Source: Cyanobium sp. Cruz CV13-4-11 (GTDB taxonomy: Bacteria; Cyanobacteriota; Cyanobacteriia; PCC-6307; Cyanobiaceae). From it: a stretch of DNA of 64,000 bases. Both the position numbers and the translations under genes were made by a program. The DNA lies in contig NZ_JAGQCH010000006.1 in the NCBI RefSeq assembly GCF_024346055.1, positions 62,001-126,000 on the forward strand, written 5' to 3'. Within the stretch, counting starts at the first letter, position 1. The number at the start of each line of letters is the position of its first letter. The notes beneath the pieces were generated by a model. That model was given only the letters and a program-made list of their open reading frames with translations, was not told the origin of the DNA and searched no databases. Below are positions 25,582 to 35,329 of this stretch, piece by piece.

Positions 25582-25704
25582 CGGCGGCGTCTCGGGCAGT
25601 AGGTATCCACTCAGATTAGCGATTGCCTGCGGTTCCAGAGGTCCGCACCGGCCGGTCGGGACGGCGACCGTGAGAGGCTGGGCGGGTTTGCCCGACCACG
25701 CCCT

Positions 25705-28700
25705 ATGCCCCGCCGCACGGATCTGAGGCGCATCCTGCTGCTGGGGTCGGGACCGATCGTGATCGGTCAGGCCTGCGAATTTGACTATTCCGGCACCCAG
25801 GCCTGCAAGGCCCTGCGGGCCGAGGGCTACGAGGTGGTGCTGGTGAATTCCAACCCGGCCTCGATCATGACCGACCCGGACCTGGCGGATCGCACCTACA
25901 TCGAGCCCCTGACCCCCGAGGTGGTGGCCCGGGTGATCGCGGTGGAACGCCCCGATGCCCTGCTGCCCACCATGGGCGGCCAGACCGCCCTCAACCTGGC
26001 CGTTGCCCTGGCCGAGAACGGCACCCTGGCCGCCTATGGGGTCGAGCTGATCGGCGCCGACCTGGCGGCGATCCGCAAGGCGGAGGACCGCTTGCTGTTC
26101 AAGGAGGCGATGGCCCGCATCGGCGTGGCGGTCTGCCCGTCGGGGATCGCCAACGACCTTGAGGAAGCCATCCGCGTCGGCGAGGACATCGGCACCTACC
26201 CGCGCATCATCCGGCCCGCCTTCACCCTGGGGGGATCCGGCGGCGGCATCGCCTATAACCCCGAGGAATTCCAGGCCTTCTGCAAGAGCGGCCTGGAGGC
26301 CAGCCCCGTCTCCCAGATCCTGATCGAGAAGTCGCTGCTCGGCTGGAAGGAGTTCGAGCTCGAGGTGATGCGTGACACCGCCGACAACGTGGTGATCGTC
26401 TGCTCGATCGAGAACCTCGATCCGATGGGGGTCCACACCGGCGATTCGATCACCGTTGCCCCTGCCCAGACCCTCACCGACCGGGAATACCAGCGCCTCC
26501 GCGACCAGTCGATCGCCATCATCCGCGAGATCGGTGTGGACACCGGCGGCAGCAACATCCAGTTCGCCATCAACCCCGCCAACGGTGACGTGGTGGTGAT
26601 CGAGATGAACCCCCGCGTCAGCCGCAGCTCGGCCCTGGCCAGCAAGGCCACCGGCTTCCCGATCGCCAAGATCGCCGCCCGGCTGGCGGTGGGTTACACC
26701 CTCGACGAGATCGTCAACGACATCACCGGCGCCACCCCGGCCTGCTTCGAGCCGACGATCGACTATGTCGTCACCAAGATCCCCCGCTTCGCCTTCGAAA
26801 AGTTCCGCGGTTCACCGGCGGTGCTCACCACCTCGATGAAGTCGGTGGGGGAAGCGATGGCCATCGGCCGCAGCTTCGAGGAATCCTTCCAGAAGGCGCT
26901 GCGGTCCCTGGAAACGGGCCATGCCGGCTGGGGCTGCGACCGCCCCGACCATCCCCTGGATCCAGCCGATCTGGAGCGCCAGCTGCGTGTCCCCTCCCCC
27001 GACCGGATCCATGCGGTGCGTGCCGCCATGGTCGCCGGCCGCAGCGATGACGAGATCCACCGGCTCAGCGCCATCGATCCCTGGTTCCTGGCCAAGCTGC
27101 GCCGGATCCTGGAGATCGAGAACGGCCTGCTGCGGGGGCGTTCCCTGGAGGCCATCGACGCTGGGGCCTTCCTGGAGCTCAAGCAGACCGGCTTCTCCGA
27201 CCGCCAGATCGCCTGGGCCACCGGCAGCGACGAGCTGGCCGTGCGCCGGCGGCGGCAGGCCCTGGGGGTGCGGGCCGTCTTCAAGACCGTCGACACCTGC
27301 GCCGCCGAGTTCGCCTCCTCCACGCCCTACCACTACGCCACCTACGAGCGGCCCCTGGAGCGGCTGGAGGCCGACGGTTCCCTCACCGTGCTTGCCCCCG
27401 AGGACGAGGTGACCCCCGAGACCCGCCGCAAGGTGATGATCCTGGGCGGTGGGCCCAACCGCATCGGCCAGGGCATCGAATTCGACTACTGCTGCTGCCA
27501 CGCCTCCTTCGCCCTGCGGGCGGCCGGCTTCGCCACGGTGATGGTCAACAGCAACCCGGAAACCGTCTCCACCGATTACGACACCAGCGACCGCCTCTAC
27601 TTCGAGCCCCTCACCCTGGAGGACGTGCTCAACGTCATCGAGGCGGAGAAACCCGAGGGGGTGATCGTCCAGTTCGGTGGCCAGACGCCCCTGAAGCTGG
27701 CGCTTCCCCTGCTGCGCTGGCTGGAGAGCGAGGAGGGCCGCGCCACCGGCACCCGGCTCTGGGGCACCTCCCCGGAATCGATCGACCGGGCCGAGGACCG
27801 GGAACAGTTCGAGGCGATCCTGCGCCAGCTGGACATCCGCCAGCCCCGCAACGGCCTGGCCCGCACCGATGGCGAGGCCCGGGCGGTGGCGGCGGCCGTG
27901 GGCTACCCCGTGGTGGTGCGTCCCAGCTACGTGCTCGGGGGCCGGGCCATGGAGGTGGTCTTCGACGAGGAGGAACTCAACCGTTACATGGTGGAGGCGG
28001 TGCAGGTGGAACCCGACCACCCGGTGCTGATCGACCAGTACCTGGAGAACGCCATCGAGGTGGATGTCGATGCCCTGTGCGATCGGGAGGGGACGGTGGT
28101 GATCGGTGGGCTGATGGAGCACATCGAGCCGGCGGGGATCCACTCCGGCGACTCCGCCTGCGCCCTGCCCTCGGTGTCCCTGGGGTCCGGGGCCCTGGCC
28201 ACGATCCGCCGCTGGAGCCGGGATCTGGCCCTGGCCCTGGAGGTGCGCGGCCTGATCAACCTGCAGTTCGCCGTGCAGAACGATGGCGCCGGCAACGAAA
28301 CCGTGTTCATCATCGAAGCCAACCCACGGGCCTCCCGCACCGTCCCCTTCGTGGCCAAGGCCACCGGCGTGCCCCTGGCCAAGATCGCCAGCCAGCTGAT
28401 GGCCGGCCGCACCCTGAAGGAGCTGGGCCTGCTGGCCGAGCCCCAGCCGCCGCGCCAGACCGTGAAGGAGGCGGTGCTGCCCTTCAAGCGCTTCCCCGGC
28501 GCCGACACCCTGCTGGGACCGGAGATGCGCTCCACCGGCGAGGTGATGGGGATCGCCGCCAGCTTCGGCCTGGCCTACGCCAAGGCCGAACTCGCCGCCG
28601 GTGAACCCCTGCCCACCGCCGGCACCGTGTTCCTCTCCACCCACGACCGCGACAAGCCCGCCCTGGTGCCGGTGGCCCGGAATCTTCTGGCGGCCGGCTT

Positions 28701-29028
28701 CGCCCTCACCGCCACCGCCGGCACCGCGGCGATGCTGGCCGAAGCGGGCCTGGCGGTGGAGCCGGTGCTCAAGGTGCATGAGGGCCGCCCCAACATCGAG
28801 GATGCGATCCGCTCCGGCCTGGTGCAGCTGATCGTGAACACGCCGGTGGGGCGCCAGGCCGCCCACGACGACCGCTATCTGCGCCTGGCGGCCCTCGACT
28901 ACGCAGTACCGACAGTGACGACGATGGCGGCGGCCAGGGTGGCGGTGGAGGCCATTGCCGCCCTGCAGCAGCAGCAGCAGGTGGAGGTGGCCGCCCTGCA
29001 GGACATCCACCCACCCTGGGTAGGGTGA
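25705..29028 (+). CDS. carB: Carbamoyl-phosphate synthase large subunit CarB
   Basis: A full-length 1107-residue enzyme that makes carbamoyl phosphate from bicarbonate, ammonia (from CarA) and two ATP, feeding arginine and pyrimidine synthesis. Two ATP-grasp halves are present: one starts at [20 protein letters not shown], the other at [21 protein letters not shown]-terminal MGS allosteric domain begins near [20 protein letters not shown] and ends before a short Gln run. The usual length is about 1075, and the extra residues lie mainly in linkers and the C-terminus. The long open frame on the opposite strand is a composition artefact. Confidence 0.98.
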   Translation: MPRRTDLRRILLLGSGPIVIGQACEFDYSGTQACKALRAEGYEVVLVNSNPASIMTDPDLADRTYIEPLTPEVVARVIAVERPDALLPTMGGQTALNLAVALAENGTLAAYGVELIGADLAAIRKAEDRLLFKEAMARIGVAVCPSGIANDLEEAIRVGEDIGTYPRIIRPAFTLGGSGGGIAYNPEEFQAFCKSGLEASPVSQILIEKSLLGWKEFELEVMRDTADNVVIVCSIENLDPMGVHTGDSITVAPAQTLTDREYQRLRDQSIAIIREIGVDTGGSNIQFAINPANGDVVVIEMNPRVSRSSALASKATGFPIAKIAARLAVGYTLDEIVNDITGATPACFEPTIDYVVTKIPRFAFEKFRGSPAVLTTSMKSVGEAMAIGRSFEESFQKALRSLETGHAGWGCDRPDHPLDPADLERQLRVPSPDRIHAVRAAMVAGRSDDEIHRLSAIDPWFLAKLRRILEIENGLLRGRSLEAIDAGAFLELKQTGFSDRQIAWATGSDELAVRRRRQALGVRAVFKTVDTCAAEFASSTPYHYATYERPLERLEADGSLTVLAPEDEVTPETRRKVMILGGGPNRIGQGIEFDYCCCHASFALRAAGFATVMVNSNPETVSTDYDTSDRLYFEPLTLEDVLNVIEAEKPEGVIVQFGGQTPLKLALPLLRWLESEEGRATGTRLWGTSPESIDRAEDREQFEAILRQLDIRQPRNGLARTDGEARAVAAAVGYPVVVRPSYVLGGRAMEVVFDEEELNRYMVEAVQVEPDHPVLIDQYLENAIEVDVDALCDREGTVVIGGLMEHIEPAGIHSGDSACALPSVSLGSGALATIRRWSRDLALALEVRGLINLQFAVQNDGAGNETVFIIEANPRASRTVPFVAKATGVPLAKIASQLMAGRTLKELGLLAEPQPPRQTVKEAVLPFKRFPGADTLLGPEMRSTGEVMGIAASFGLAYAKAELAAGEPLPTAGTVFLSTHDRDKPALVPVARNLLAAGFALTATAGTAAMLAEAGLAVEPVLKVHEGRPNIEDAIRSGLVQLIVNTPVGRQAAHDDRYLRLAALDYAVPTVTTMAAARVAVEAIAALQQQQQVEVAALQDIHPPWVG

Positions 29029-29051
29029 TCTCCCGATCGTCCCTTTCCCCC

Positions 29052-29729
29052 GTGACCAGCACCCTGGCCGCCCAGCCCGTCGCCCCCGGCACCGACCTGC
29101 GCGACGTCTTCCGCGCCGCTTATGAGAACCGCTACACCTGGGAGCCGGGCTTTGGCGGCTATGGCGGCCGCTGCGTCTGGGCGCAGGACGACCGGTGCCT
29201 TGAAGGCACCTTCCAGGTCGGCGCCGACCTCAAGGCGGCGGTGGAGGGCATCGCCGATGAAGAGGTGCACAAGGCCGTCGCCTCCCAGCTGTGGGAAGTG
29301 GCCATCCACCGGGTGCGCCGCCCCTTCGAGCAGACCCACGGAGCCAACACCTTCACCGCCGGTGACACCGATGCGGTGGGCACCGAGGTGATCATGGGCG
29401 GCAAGGCCGAAGGCGACCGCTACCGCATCAAGGACAACGTGGTGACGATGGTGCACCGCCACATCCACGGCACGGTGGTGACGATCTTCACCGAAAGCAC
29501 CACCGACACCGGCAGCGGCTACCTGAGCCACAGCTACACCAGCCGCTACAGCGACCCCGCCACCGGTGAGGCCCGCGGCGGCACCAGCCGCTTCACCGAT
29601 ACCTTCTTGCCCCTGGCGGGCGTGGGCCCCTGGGTGCTGAGCGAGCGGGTGGTGGAGACGGCCGCCCACGGCGACACGCCCGCCGGCCGCCAGGTGTTCC
29701 GTTTCGAGGATCTGGCCCCCCTGGGCTGA
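29052..29729 (+). CDS. DUF3386 family protein
   Basis: A 225-residue protein of a family seen in cyanobacteria and plants. Marks are DLRDVFRAAYENRYTWEPGF, GGYGGRC and the later GNNVVTMVHRH-like segment (KDNVVTMVHRHIHGT) followed by STTDTGSGYLSHSY. No catalytic motif is evident. A GTG at 29052 is favoured as start; another GTG at 29025 would overlap the carB stop codon. It probably reads through from carB. Confidence 0.82.
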   Translation: MTSTLAAQPVAPGTDLRDVFRAAYENRYTWEPGFGGYGGRCVWAQDDRCLEGTFQVGADLKAAVEGIADEEVHKAVASQLWEVAIHRVRRPFEQTHGANTFTAGDTDAVGTEVIMGGKAEGDRYRIKDNVVTMVHRHIHGTVVTIFTESTTDTGSGYLSHSYTSRYSDPATGEARGGTSRFTDTFLPLAGVGPWVLSERVVETAAHGDTPAGRQVFRFEDLAPLG

Positions 29730-29741
29730 TCCCCGGCGGCC

Positions 29742-29987
29742 TCAGGCCGGCTCGTCCAGGGGCGGAATCCCCTGCAGCCGCTCGTTCAGCTGCATGGCCA
29801 TGGCCTGGCGGCCCACCGCCAGCACCTTGAGAGTGTCCTCGTGCATGCGCAGCTGGGCATCGGCCACCTGCATCCCCCGCACCATCTCCTTGACGTCGTC
29901 GGGCAGGCCGTTGAGGTCGTAACGCTTGCCCTCGAAGGTCAGCACGGGCGGTTGCTGGCTGGGAGTTTCCAAGGTGGGGAGGCGCAA
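29742..29987 (-). CDS. DUF6447 family small protein
   Basis: An 81-residue protein whose core (LTFEGKRYDLNGLPDDVKEM) and following helix (MQVADAQLRMHEDTLKVLAV) match a small bacterial family. It looks like a short strand region followed by a long helix. It lies 12 bases from the convergent DUF3386 gene and 25 bases downstream of the ABC exporter stop-to-start boundary region. Function unknown. Confidence 0.72.
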   Translation of the reverse strand: MRLPTLETPSQQPPVLTFEGKRYDLNGLPDDVKEMVRGMQVADAQLRMHEDTLKVLAVGRQAMAMQLNERLQGIPPLDEPA

Positions 29988-30012
29988 TTCGGAGTGAGCC
30001 TAGGTGGCCGAC

Positions 30013-31752
30013 TCAGGCCTCCAGGCGGATGAACTGGCGTTCGCACAGCTCCCGGTAGCGGCCGCCGCTGGCCATGAGTTCGTCATGGCTGCCCTGCTGG
30101 ACGATGCGGCCGCCGTCGAGCACCACGATCAGATCGGCCTCCTGCACGGTGGCGAGCCGGTGGGCGATCACCAGCACGGTGCGACCGGCCATCGCCTGCT
30201 GCAGGCCCTGCTGCACCGCCTCTTCGGCCTCCGCATCCAGGGCGCTGGTGGCCTCATCCAGCAGCATCACCGCCGGGTTGCCCAGCACGGCCCGGGCGAT
30301 CGCCAGCCGCTGCAGCTGGCCGCCGGAGAAGTTGCTGCCCCGTTCCTCGAGGCGACTGTCGTAGCCGCCGGGGAGGCTTTCGATGAAGTCCGCCGCATTG
30401 GCCAGCCGGGCGGCCTGGCGGATCTGTTCGCTGCTGGCGGGGCGCCCGAAGGCGATCGCCTCGGCCACCGTGCCCGAAAAGACGCTGCTCTGCTGGGGCA
30501 CCAGGGCCACGGCGCGGCGCAGGTCCCGGGCCCGCAGGTCGGCCAGGTTCTGGCCATCGAGCAGCACCCGGCCGTTCTGGGCGGTGTTGAAGCGCAGCAG
30601 CAGCGAGAACAGGGTGCTCTTGCCGGCACCGGAGGGACCCACCAGGGCCACCACCTGGCCCGGAAGGATGTGGAGATCGAGCTGGCGCAGCACCGGGTTG
30701 CCGCCCCCGTAGCCGAAGCTCACCCCCTCCAGCCGAAGCTCACCGGACACAGCTCCCAAGGGCCTGGCGTCGGCGTGGTCGGGCGGCTCCACCGGCTCGT
30801 TTTCGATCGCCCGCAGCCGCTTCAGCGAGGCCTGGCCCTGCTGGAATTCGTTGAAGTTGGTGGTGAGGTGGGAGATCGGATCGATCAGCATCAGCAGGGC
30901 CGCCACGTAGCTGCTGAACCCCTGGCTGTCGAGGCCGCCGGCCTTGATCCGCGCCGCCCCGATCAGCAGCACCGAGAGGATGCCCGCCGCTTCGATGAAC
31001 CCCACCACCGGGTGCTGCAGGGCCAGCAGTTCCAGGGTGCGGTAGCGGGCGCGGCGGTGCAGGTCGATCTCGGTGTCGAACCGCTGCTGCAGCCAGGGTT
31101 CCGCCGCGAAGGCCCGCACCAGGGGCAGGCCGCCGATCGCTTCACCCAGCAGGGCCGCCAGATCGCTGACCTGCTTCTGGCTGCGCTCGGCGGCGTTCAT
31201 CACCCGGGCCCCGAAGGCGCTCACCATCAGGGCCACCAGCGGGGCCAGCAGCAGGGTGGCCATGGCCAGGGGCCAGTCGAGCCAGATCATGTAGCCCAGC
31301 ACCACGACCAGCTGCAGGGCGCTGGGGGTGGTGTCCTGGATCGTCTTGTAGATCACCTCCCCCACCCGGTCGGCGTCTTCGGTGAGCCGGTAGGTGAGAT
31401 CGCCGGCGGAGAGTTTCTCGAGGGCGCCGAAGTCGAGCCGCTGCAAGCGGGCGAACAGCTGTCGCCGCAGCTCCTGGCTGACCCGCAGGGCCGGACCCGC
31501 CAGCAGGGTGTCCTGCCCGAACTGGGCGATCTTCTGCACCAGGAAGACCGCCAGGGCGGCGGCCACGCTGCGCAGCACCTTGCTGAAATCGCCCGCGCCG
31601 ATGGCCGGGATCAGCTGGCCCGCCAGCCAGGCCAGCAGGGGCCAGCAGCCCACGAACACGAGCATGCACAGCCCCCCGAGCAGCAGGGCTCGCCGATGGG
31701 GCTTCAGCAGCGGCCAGAGTCTGCGGAAGCCGGCCGGCGAGGGTGCAAGCAT
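30013..31752 (-). CDS. ABC exporter, fused permease and ATPase (MsbA/LmrA-like)
   Basis: A 579-residue half-transporter that should work as a homodimer. About six membrane helices fill residues 20-310. The nucleotide-binding domain has Walker A (VALVGPSGAGKSTLFSLLL), a Q-loop (LVPQQSSVFSGTVAEAIAFG), signature NFSGGQLQRLAIARAVLG, Walker B AVMLLDEATSALD and the switch His (VIAHRLATV). Related cyanobacterial proteins export lipids or hydrophobic compounds. The substrate is not predictable. It is divergent from the S4-domain gene, 39 bases away. Confidence 0.95.
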   Translation of the reverse strand: MLAPSPAGFRRLWPLLKPHRRALLLGGLCMLVFVGCWPLLAWLAGQLIPAIGAGDFSKVLRSVAAALAVFLVQKIAQFGQDTLLAGPALRVSQELRRQLFARLQRLDFGALEKLSAGDLTYRLTEDADRVGEVIYKTIQDTTPSALQLVVVLGYMIWLDWPLAMATLLLAPLVALMVSAFGARVMNAAERSQKQVSDLAALLGEAIGGLPLVRAFAAEPWLQQRFDTEIDLHRRARYRTLELLALQHPVVGFIEAAGILSVLLIGAARIKAGGLDSQGFSSYVAALLMLIDPISHLTTNFNEFQQGQASLKRLRAIENEPVEPPDHADARPLGAVSGELRLEGVSFGYGGGNPVLRQLDLHILPGQVVALVGPSGAGKSTLFSLLLRFNTAQNGRVLLDGQNLADLRARDLRRAVALVPQQSSVFSGTVAEAIAFGRPASSEQIRQAARLANAADFIESLPGGYDSRLEERGSNFSGGQLQRLAIARAVLGNPAVMLLDEATSALDAEAEEAVQQGLQQAMAGRTVLVIAHRLATVQEADLIVVLDGGRIVQQGSHDELMASGGRYRELCERQFIRLEA

Positions 31753-31791
31753 CGACGAACCCTATCAGCGCTCTCCGGGCGTCCCCTGACG

Positions 31792-32010
31792 GTGAAGCTG
31801 GATCAGTTCCTCAAATGGCAGGGCCTCGTCGGCACCGGCGGCGAGGCCAAGCAGCGCATCCAGCGCGGCGATGTGACCGTGAACGGCACGATCGAGACCC
31901 GGCGCGGTCGCCAGCTGGCCCCTGGTGACGCCGTGGCCATCGACGGCCATGAGGTGCTCATGCTCTCCCCCCGTCTGGGCCGTGGGGGCGATGGCGGCAT
32001 CACGCCTTAA
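31792..32010 (+). CDS. S4-domain RNA-binding protein (YbcJ/YaaA-like)
   Basis: A 72-residue protein starting at [23 protein letters not shown], followed by [20 protein letters not shown] and ending in a strand ([10 protein letters not shown]). This is a stand-alone S4 RNA-binding fold. No ATG is available in this frame near the conserved start. It is followed 31 bases later by tpiA. The S4, tpiA, folP order is common in Synechococcus. Confidence 0.88.
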   Translation: MKLDQFLKWQGLVGTGGEAKQRIQRGDVTVNGTIETRRGRQLAPGDAVAIDGHEVLMLSPRLGRGGDGGITP

Positions 32011-32041
32011 CCTGCCTCGAATGTCGCTGCCGGGAGACCAC

Positions 32042-32782
32042 GTGCGCAAGGCCGTCATCGCAGGCAACTGGAAGATGCACATGACCTGCGCCCAGACGCG
32101 GGCGTTTGCGTCCATCTTCCGGCCCCTGATCGCCGATCTGCCCGACGACCGTGAGGTGGTGCTGGCCCCGCCGTTCACGGCCATCCCCACCCTTTGCCGG
32201 CACCTGGCCGGCGCCGGCGTCGCCATCGCCGGCCAGAACGTCCACTGGGAGGAGAGCGGCGCCTACACCGGCATGATCTCCGCCCCGATGCTCCTGGAGC
32301 ACGGGGTCACCCACGCGATCGTGGGCCACAGCGAGCCGCGCAAGTATTTCAGTGAAACCGACGAGCAGATCAACCTGCGGGCCCGCACCGCCCAGAAGAC
32401 GGGGCTGATTCCGATCCTGTGCGTGGGCGAGAGCGACGACCAGCGCGAAGCCCGTGAAACCGAGCGGGTGATCCACCGCCAGGTGGAGCAGGGGCTGGAG
32501 GGTGTCGACCCCCTGCGCCTGATCGTGGCCTACGAGCCCATCTGGGCGATCGGCACCGGCAAGACCTGCGCCGCCGACGAGGCCAACCGCATCTGCGGCC
32601 TGATCCGCGGCTGGGTGGGCCACCCGGAGGTGGTGGTGCAGTACGGCGGTTCGGTCAACCCCGCCACCATCGACATGCTGATGGCCCAGAGCGACATCGA
32701 CGGCGTGCTGGTGGGTGGCGCCTCCCTCGATCCGGTCAGCTTCGCCCGCATCGCCAACTACCAGGTGCCGGTGCCGGCCTGA
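32042..32782 (+). CDS. tpiA: Triose-phosphate isomerase
   Basis: A 246-residue glycolysis and Calvin-cycle enzyme interconverting dihydroxyacetone phosphate and glyceraldehyde 3-phosphate. The catalytic set is complete: Asn/Lys in GNWKMH, His in [11 protein letters not shown], Glu in [14 protein letters not shown], and the phosphate loops YGGSVNPAT and VLVGGASL. The GTG at 32042 is preferred because [13 protein letters not shown] matches the family start and GGGAG lies at good spacing; an in-frame ATG at 32021 is an alternative. A broken copy of its 3' end is found at 60109-60194. Confidence 0.97.
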   Translation: MRKAVIAGNWKMHMTCAQTRAFASIFRPLIADLPDDREVVLAPPFTAIPTLCRHLAGAGVAIAGQNVHWEESGAYTGMISAPMLLEHGVTHAIVGHSEPRKYFSETDEQINLRARTAQKTGLIPILCVGESDDQREARETERVIHRQVEQGLEGVDPLRLIVAYEPIWAIGTGKTCAADEANRICGLIRGWVGHPEVVVQYGGSVNPATIDMLMAQSDIDGVLVGGASLDPVSFARIANYQVPVPA

Positions 32783-32799
32783 CCGCCGCTCCCAACCCC

Positions 32800-33663
32800 G
32801 TGGCTGTCGCCCCGTCTGTCGCCCTACCACCCGGTTTCCGCTGGGGGGATCGGACCCTCGTGATGGGGGTCCTCAACCTCACGCCCGATTCCTTCAGTGA
32901 CGGCGGCCGATTCGAGGCCCCCGAAGCGGCGCTGCGGCGGGCCCGGCTGCTGCATCGCCAAGGAGCCGACCTACTCGACCTGGGGGGGCAGAGCACCAGG
33001 CCCGGGGCGCCCGAGGTCGGTGCCCAGGTGGAGATCGCCCGGGTGCTGCCCGGCCTGGTGCGGATCCTGGCGGCCCTGCCCCCCCCGGCGGCCGGAGGGC
33101 CCCTGCTCTCGATCGACACCTTCCTCGCCCCGGTGGCCGAAGCGGCCCTGGCGGCCGGCGCCCACTGGATCAACGACGTCAGTGCCGGCCGCCGTGATCC
33201 CGCCCTGCTGACGGTGGTGGCGGCCGCGGACTGCCCCTGTGTGCTGATGCACAGCCGCGGCGACAGCCGCACCATGGACGCCCTGGCCCGCTATGGCGAC
33301 GTGGTGGCCGAGGTGCGTGATGAGCTGCTGCGCGCCACCGACCGGGCCCTGGCGGCGGGGGTGCGTCCGGAGCGGATCCTCTGGGATCCGGGGCTGGGTT
33401 TCGCCAAGACCACCGCCCATAACCTCGCCCTGCTGCGGGGGCTGTCCCTGCTGCGGGCGGAGGGTTTTCCCCTGCTGGTGGGGCCCTCCCGCAAGCGGTT
33501 CGTCGGCGAGGTGCTGGCTGAGCCCCGCCCCCGGGCCCGCCTCTGGGGCACCGCGGCCGTCTGCGGCCAGGCCATCGCCGCCGGTGCCGATGTGCTGCGG
33601 GTGCACGATGTCGGGCCGATCGTGCAGACGGCCCGCATGGCCGATGCCCTCTGCCGCCCCTGA
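32800..33663 (+). CDS. folP: Dihydropteroate synthase, primary copy
   Basis: A 287-residue enzyme joining p-aminobenzoate to a pterin diphosphate in folate synthesis. Family segments are all present: MGVLNLTPDSFSDGG, LDLGGQSTRPGA, INDVSAG, VLMHSRGDS, WDPGLGFAKT, LLVGPSRKRF and the closing RVHDV. It starts at GTG 17 bases after the tpiA stop. A second, clearly diverged folP lies at 59185-60042. Confidence 0.96.
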   Translation: MAVAPSVALPPGFRWGDRTLVMGVLNLTPDSFSDGGRFEAPEAALRRARLLHRQGADLLDLGGQSTRPGAPEVGAQVEIARVLPGLVRILAALPPPAAGGPLLSIDTFLAPVAEAALAAGAHWINDVSAGRRDPALLTVVAAADCPCVLMHSRGDSRTMDALARYGDVVAEVRDELLRATDRALAAGVRPERILWDPGLGFAKTTAHNLALLRGLSLLRAEGFPLLVGPSRKRFVGEVLAEPRPRARLWGTAAVCGQAIAAGADVLRVHDVGPIVQTARMADALCRP

Positions 33664-33677
33664 TCCCGTCCGGCCGA

Positions 33678-33956
33678 TCAGTCCGGCAGTTCCTCCTGCC
33701 GTCCCGTCAGCAGGGTCTGCACCATCAGCCGCAGGGTCGTCCGGTTGCCGCCGGCGGCCCGCCAGCTTTCCAGCCACTGGAGCAGCGGCGAGGTCGTCTC
33801 GGCGCCATCGCTCTGGCCGATGCCCAGCCGTTCCAGGAAGGCGCTGGCATCGTCGAGGCAGGAGCCCCCCTTGCCGAAGCCATCCAGCAACGGATCGAGG
33901 GCGGCCAGCAGGGTCTCCAGTTCGGCGGTGCTCAGCTCCGGCAGAGGCTCGATCAT
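33678..33956 (-). CDS. Conserved small hypothetical protein
   Basis: A 92-residue acidic, probably helical protein (ELSTAELETLLAALDPLLDG, then CLDDASAFLERLG and RTTLRLMVQTLLTGRQEE). I do not recognise a family. It converges on folP with 14 bases between stop codons. The amino-acid make-up is protein-like, with alternating Leu-rich helices, which supports it over the opposite-strand frames. Confidence 0.55.
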   Translation of the reverse strand: MIEPLPELSTAELETLLAALDPLLDGFGKGGSCLDDASAFLERLGIGQSDGAETTSPLLQWLESWRAAGGNRTTLRLMVQTLLTGRQEELPD

Positions 33957-34104
33957 CGAAGCAGGCTGGGGCGGCGTTGCCGCTCATCGTCCCCAGCATG
34001 ACGCCTGGACGGCGTTTTCCCGCCGGCCCGCGGCGGCCCGCGGCGGCCGCTCGCCGCCAACGCCCCTAGGCTGGTTCCAGCACAGCGCCGCAGCTGCTCC
34101 CACC

Positions 34105-34308
34105 GTGCTGAAACTCTGCCTGCAGCTGCTCGTCTGCGTCACCATCGCCCTGCGTTGCATGGTGATCTTTGGCCATCTGCGCAAGCTCTGGATGGCGGAC
34201 GGACTGGCCGGCGAATTCCGGCGTGAGCTGCGCCGGCGCGGCCTGCTGATGACCCCTCCGGCCCTTTCCAGCGACGCGCGCGCCCTGCCCCATCGCGCCG
34301 ATCCGTGA
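34105..34308 (+). CDS. Small membrane-associated protein
   Basis: A 67-residue frame from GTG: VLKLCLQLLVCVTIALRCMV gives one hydrophobic helix, followed by a basic, soluble stretch (FRRELRRRGLL). It lacks an ATG start and has no recognised family. It converges on the umuD-like gene, seven bases away. Function unknown. Confidence 0.45.
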   Translation: MLKLCLQLLVCVTIALRCMVIFGHLRKLWMADGLAGEFRRELRRRGLLMTPPALSSDARALPHRADP

Positions 34309-34314
34309 GGCCGA

Positions 34315-34815
34315 TCAGCGCCGCCTGGAGGGGGCGCCTGCCAGGTGATGCACGGCGTGGATCACGACGCCCCAGAGGTCCGCGCCACCGCCATTGCTGC
34401 TGCCACTGGCATCGCCGCCGCTCCCTTCGTCGCTGACGAGCACCAGGGGCGGACTGGTGCCGTCGCTGGCCACCAGCCACAGGCCGTTGCCGCGGCGGGC
34501 CAGGCGCCGCAGCAGGAAGGCGCCGGCATGCACCGCCACCACCACCATGCCGGGCCGGGGATCGACGCTGCGGTCGATCACCAGCAGGTCACCGTCGACG
34601 ATGCCGTCCCCTCGCATGGCATCGCCGCTGACGCGCATGAAGAAGGTGGACAGCGGACGGGGGATCAGTTCCACGTTGAGATCGATGCGGCCCTCCACGT
34701 AGTCGTCCGCGGGGCTGGGGAAGCCGGCGCTGACGGCTTCGGTGGCCAAAAGACAGAGGAGCGCCGCGGCTCCCTGCCGTGGGGGCAGCGGCACCTGGGG
34801 AGGGAGGGAACGCAT
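34315..34815 (-). CDS. umuD: UmuD/LexA-type S24 peptidase homologue lacking the catalytic lysine
   Basis: A 166-residue protein of the self-cleaving S24 family. It has the cleavage-site region (VSAGFPSPADDYVEGRIDLN, Ala-Gly intact), the catalytic Ser (MRVSGDAMRGDGI) and the closing WGVVIHAVHHL. Where the catalytic Lys is expected (VKxL in LexA and UmuD) it reads FLLRRLARRG, and the whole protein contains no Lys. Normal self-cleavage should therefore be impaired. Start at 34815 is preferred. A LexA box lies 12 bases upstream of that ATG. No umuC follows downstream. The middle third (SDEGSGGDASGSSNGGG) is a Gly/Ser insert. Confidence 0.88.
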   Translation of the reverse strand: MRSLPPQVPLPPRQGAAALLCLLATEAVSAGFPSPADDYVEGRIDLNVELIPRPLSTFFMRVSGDAMRGDGIVDGDLLVIDRSVDPRPGMVVVAVHAGAFLLRRLARRGNGLWLVASDGTSPPLVLVSDEGSGGDASGSSNGGGADLWGVVIHAVHHLAGAPSRRR

Positions 34816-34826
34816 CAGCCCACGAC

Positions 34827-34840
34827 AGTACGAATGTTCT
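34827..34840 (-). promoter_or_regulatory. LexA (SOS) box upstream of the umuD-like gene
   Basis: The plus-strand sequence AGTACGAATGTTCT fits the cyanobacterial LexA consensus RGTACNNNDGTWCB at every position. It sits 12 bases upstream of the ATG at 34815, a typical place for SOS repression. The divergent cupin gene starts 56 bases away on the other side and could share the site. Confidence 0.75.
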
Positions 34841-34895
34841 ACTCCAGTCGGCCCCTGCCGCGGGATCATCGGCGGCGACCCCCTGCCGTCAGGCC

Positions 34896-35288
34896 ATGGC
34901 TTCCAGCCCGGAGGCGTTGATCGCCCGCTTCGCCCTGCAGCCCCACCCGGAGGGGGGCTGGTACCGGGAGCTGCACCGCGCCGGACTCACGGTGATCGTC
35001 TTCCTGCTGACGGAGGGGCAGCGGCTGCCGCCGCAGGGAGGCACGGCCGAACGGCTGATCCTCGGTCCCTTCACCGCTGCAGACGCCGCCGGTGAGGCCA
35101 CCGATGCTCCGGAGCCGGGCCCGCTGCAGGTCGTACCGGCGCTCTGGTGGCAGGCGGCCCGCAGCCGGGGGCGATGGAGCCTGGTGCACTGCTGCGTGGG
35201 GCCGGGTTTTTCGTTCGAGGATTTTCGTCTGATGGCCGATCTCCCGCCGGCCGAGTGGCCGGCTGGCGCCGATCCGGCACTGCTCTAG
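34896..35288 (+). CDS. DUF985 cupin-like protein, shortened
   Basis: A 130-residue protein matching the DUF985 cupin family at both ends: LIARFALQPHPEGGWYRELH at the start and QVVPALWWQAARSRGRWSLV ... CVGPGFSFEDFRL at the end. The middle block that normally holds the HRV-x-DE-x-WH metal-binding strands is missing or replaced (GQRLPPQGGTAERL). It is therefore shorter than the usual 150-160 residues and probably lacks the metal site. The ATG at 34896 is preferred. Confidence 0.7.
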   Translation: MASSPEALIARFALQPHPEGGWYRELHRAGLTVIVFLLTEGQRLPPQGGTAERLILGPFTAADAAGEATDAPEPGPLQVVPALWWQAARSRGRWSLVHCCVGPGFSFEDFRLMADLPPAEWPAGADPALL

Positions 35289-35329
35289 CCCGTTCCGCCA
35301 CCATGGGGCCGTGGTGGATCGGGAGAGGG

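Noticed and set aside
26812-29010. A 732-residue open frame antisense to carB
   Set aside because: Same artefact as over chlH; CarB has all its domains in the plus frame.
34105-34815. umuC next to the umuD-like gene
   Set aside because: Downstream of the umuD-like stop on the same strand there is only a small frame on the other strand and hypothetical genes; no Y-family polymerase motifs are present.
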